64,000 nucleotides of DNA from Drechmeria coniospora. Taxonomy: Eukaryota > Ascomycota > Sordariomycetes > Hypocreales > Ophiocordycipitaceae. Positions 61,073 to 64,000 of this stretch are shown piece after piece; the first letter of the stretch is position 1, and the number at the start of each line of letters is the position of its first letter. The stretch is taken from NCBI RefSeq assembly GCF_001625195.1, contig NC_054390.1, positions 8,219,222 through 8,283,221 of the forward strand, read 5' to 3'. A program made the translations under genes and the position numbers. Under the pieces are notes generated by a model. The model saw only the letters and a program-made list of their open reading frames with translations, did no database searches and had not been told where the DNA came from.

Positions 61073-62829
61073 GTACTCCGTACTCCATACAGCAAGTACA
61101 ATAGTTAATAATAACGCCTCGCGTTGCGTGGAAACTGGGCAAAGTAGTGCGGCGGGAGCAGAGCCTTCCGCAGTAGGCCCTGTCTCGCGCTTACGGTACT
61201 AGTACGCGTGCACCAACAACTACTAGAGTATGTTGAAGCGATTATTACTCCGTATCATGAGGTCTCTACGGTAAGTACAGTACTTACATACATGTATAAG
61301 TATACTTACTGTCAAGAACCTACAGCTACAGTGCTGAAGTAAGTACTGTAGTTGTACTTGGTTGTGGTGATAGTACGTACTAGGTAAGTACCATCACTAG
61401 GTACTGGGTACCTGGGCGTTCGAGTAGTAGCAAGTACAGTACATGCAGGACTCCGTACTTCACGCCTGGCACTGCACAAGAACTTGTAGCGATACCTGGA
61501 CTGCTCGTACTTGCGTGAGCGAACTCGCTCGTACCTGTGCTCCGTACAGAGTAGTTGTACATGCTTGGGCTTTCGTACTCTGCGTGGTATTATCTGTACG
61601 TATATTGCTGTAAATAGCTGCTGCATCCCGCAAACGGCCGATGACCGGGGGCCCAGGTGCCGTTCATGCATGGGCGGCGGCGGCGGGGCAGGTTTTGCCG
61701 TCATGGGTGAGGCTGACGACCCTGAAAAGGCGACGTTGATCGGGACGAGCAATAAACAGCGAACTCGATTTGATTTCCAGAAAGCCGCAAACGCCTCGGT
61801 TAGGCGCCGATGCCCACGTCAACGGGGGCTCTGCAGAACGCGCCCGACGCAGGGGTGAGTGGGTTCTAGGCACGGCTCTGCTTGGTGCAGCTGCTCGGTA
61901 TTACCGCTAGTGCCTGCTTGTACGCGGACGCGTCGCTCATGGGACCAAGTGCACTCGACCAGTACTTGTAGCTGTAAGCTATTACCAATATGAACCAATA
62001 TGAAGCAATACTGGTCTGTTGCTGAGTACAAGTACAGAACCGAGAACTCCCTACAGAGTACGTGCTTGTACACGTGAGGGTAAGTGTGAATTTACTGTAC
62101 TTACTTCGTACTGGCTGTCTATGAGTTCGCGTCCAACGTGCATGTGCATCCACCTGCACCGTGCGCGTACTCTTTACTTTGATCGTGGTATTCTTGAAAG
62201 TATTTACCCCAGCCATACGGAGTACACGTACAGTGAGTGCCCTACACGGCCCTCCGTGCCGAGCTGTACTTGCACCTGCGTCTGCCCACGATACAAGACG
62301 CAAGCGCTGCTGTATTTGCATGCACGTACGAGTATGCTGTGCAGTGCAACTACGAAATTGCCCTTTTCGCCCTTCCCAGTACCGCCACGAGCTTGGCTGC
62401 AGGGAAGCCGTCTTGCACGCGACCGGCCCCCATGTCATCGGGTTGCATGGCTCGCGGCCCCAGTGCCACCTCCAAGCACTCATACTGTACAAGTACTTGT
62501 ACGCACTTCAAACGTTCCCAGCAGCCACCATCTTGGACATGCTTACACCTACCCTACACCTACTGTACTTGCACCTGCTTGGGTGTACGGATGTGCCACG
62601 AACAAGTAATAATTATACTGCTACGAGTATTCGGTACTCCGTACGGCACCTACATGTACAAGTACGTGCTCGTACACGTGTATACAAGTACTGACTGTAC
62701 TTGTACTGTACAGAGTATGGTGCGCACAACACGCACGCAGAACCTATTGACATGCGATTAATCTGTACTTGCAGTACTTTTACTTCATGCCGAGCACCCG
62801 GGTCAGCCAAGTTGAACCAAATACAGTAT

Positions 62830-62896
62830 TCGATTCACTTTGTAATTAGTGGTAGCGCAGCCAAAATTGAATCGTCAATTTTGTCTAGTGACTGTA
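62830..62896 (+). repeat. Foldback repeat, copy B
   Basis: Arms CGATTCACTTTG (62831-62842) and CAAAATTGAATCG (62862-62874) can pair. The segment aligns with the reverse complement of 5380-5441, including TGAATCGTCA-TTTTGTC-AGT-ACTGTA. Confidence 0.6.
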
Positions 62897-63109
62897 CCTC
62901 GTCATTACATCAAGTACGCCAATGCTCTACCACGAGTGTGCGGACAGAATGTGCAGGCCTCCATGCACTTCCACCAGTACAAAGGGAGGGGACCTCTTCA
63001 GCATGCCTTGATGATATGCCTTCGTTTTGTGCAGCCAAGCTCTATGTGCCACCTTGCCGCCTTGCCGCTTTCCCACCTTCGTCCGCCTATCGTACACGTC
63101 AACTGTCCG

Positions 63110-64000
63110 CTACGACGACCGGCCGGCCCTCCACTCGCGCAGCTTCCTCTTGCGCTCCTCCACCTGGCGCTCAAACTCGGCCACCTTCTCGAGCCGCTGC
63201 TTCTCCTCCTCCTCCACCTTCTTCTCCTCCACGGCCTGCTTGCGCGCTGCCTCTCGCTCGAGCTGCTCGGGGCGGCGATGGGCAATGTCGCGGGGGCGAT
63301 AGTCGCTGAAGCCCCACTTTAGGCTCTTCTCGATGACGAAGCACAGCCCGTAGTCCACGAGCATCGACGAAGCCATCTTCATCTTGAACTCGTCGGTAAA
63401 GGGCACGAGCTTCATGCCCTCGTTGATCTCGGGAATGAGTTCGAGCGCGCAGACAAAGGCCAGTCCGGACACGCCGACGATGCCGTAAAACATGGCCTTG
63501 TTCTCCGACAGCGCCTCGCGGAACGGCCGGCCCTGGTAGTTGATGGCAAAGGTGGAGACTTGCTGGATGAGCTGGAGGAGATATATCGCCGAATTCAGCA
63601 GCGACGGCTCAAACTCCGCTTCCAAATCAAGCCCCTCCGTCGAGCGCCTGCCATCTGTCAGCGTAACGATCCAATGTAGCGCAAAGCAGGAGAGCCGGGG
63701 GGAGGGAGACCTACGGCGCGATTTTGTCGCAGAGCCGTGATATGTAGATGAGCGTCGCAATGTGAACGGCAAACTGGCCGAGGATGGAACCGATTATGTA
63801 CACGTTGAATATGTTCGGCTGCGGCCGTTCCTTGCTCAGACCCTCCACCACGCGGGCGCGCGAGATGCTCAGGAAGCAGACCGACATGAGCATGCCGCTG
63901 ATGGTATACTGCGTGTCGCCAAACTTGATGCCTTCGAGGTAGAGCACCGACAGGGAGTAGGCGCTGATGAGGCAGTTGAGGGCCAGGATCTTGTACATCT
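63110..64000 (-). CDS. SPF1: P5A-type ATPase Spf1 (ER), C-terminal part, 5' partial
   Basis: Two exons are visible on the minus strand, 63715..>64000 and 63110..63647; the catalytic part lies beyond the window. The fragment (about 274 residues) covers the C-terminal membrane domain of a P5A ATPase: KILALNCLISAYSLSVLYLE, YTISGMLMSVCFLSISRARV, then ERPQPNIFNVYIIGSILGQF and SLLNSAIYLLQLIQQVSTFA, ending in IEKSLKWGFSDYRP. Spf1 dislocates mistargeted tail-anchored and signal-bearing helices from the ER membrane and is needed for ER protein quality control. The extreme C-terminus is a charged Glu/Arg/Lys coiled-coil-like tail of about 60 residues. The intron (63648..63714, donor GTAGGT, branch CTGAC) is in frame. 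Family assignment is firm even though the aspartyl-phosphate site is not in view. Confidence 0.93.

Larger units (their letters stand above)
59458..63109. other. Intergenic, Spf1 3' end to G-alpha promoter
   Basis: The stretch near 59458-60100 is the G-alpha promoter/leader. From about 60880 to 62800 it is full of GTAC words and holds a CTGTAGTGTACT repeat cluster (60927-61072) and a foldback repeat at 62830-62896. Frames up to 274 codons occur (59380..60204 +) but are low-complexity. No gene supported. Confidence 0.5.

Overview
The window is nuclear DNA of a filamentous ascomycete, most likely a Sordariomycete and probably of the Hypocreales. The evidence is: short introns (about 50-270 nt) with GTRNGT donors and CTRAC-like branch sites; GC-rich third codon positions; a group II G-alpha; an NsdD/SUB-1 GATA factor; and a fungal four-TM claudin-like protein. 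The order is inference, since no sequence search was run. I rebuilt exon structures by hand from reading frame, splice signals and family conservation, and every multi-exon model closes in frame.

Left gene block (1-14 kb): the 3' part of a Nup2/Nup61-type nucleoporin with a Ran-binding domain (+); gamma-tubulin with six exons (+); a MYG1-family exonuclease (+); an endosulfine (Igo1-type) PP2A inhibitor (-) whose intron carries five exact 19-bp repeats; and glutamate-cysteine ligase (+) with an Asn-Gly-rich C-terminal tail.

Middle (14-46.7 kb): very gene-poor. The only convincing gene is the GATA factor NsdD/SUB-1 (-, 21.8-23.2 kb). From about 24.5 to 41 kb the DNA is saturated with short palindromic GTAC-centred words (TACTCCGTAC, AGTACTTGCA, ACAGTACTGT). 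I could not find a supportable gene there. At 46.7-48.4 kb lie remnants of a fungal F-box-like gene and an 88-bp tandem duplication.

Right gene block (48.5-64 kb): four-TM claudin-like protein (-); Nit3/omega-amidase (+); spermidine synthase (-); mitochondrial malate dehydrogenase (-); group II G-protein alpha subunit (-); and the 3' part of the P5A ATPase Spf1 (-), cut by the window end.

Almost all intact genes are housekeeping or signalling genes: nuclear transport, spindle nucleation, thiol, polyamine and TCA metabolism, cAMP/TORC-type signalling and ER quality control. They do not form a metabolite cluster. I found no convincing new multi-gene system. The least explained material is the GTAC-word desert, a foldback repeat present near both ends of the window, and a 27-bp inverted pair at 37.4/39.7 kb.
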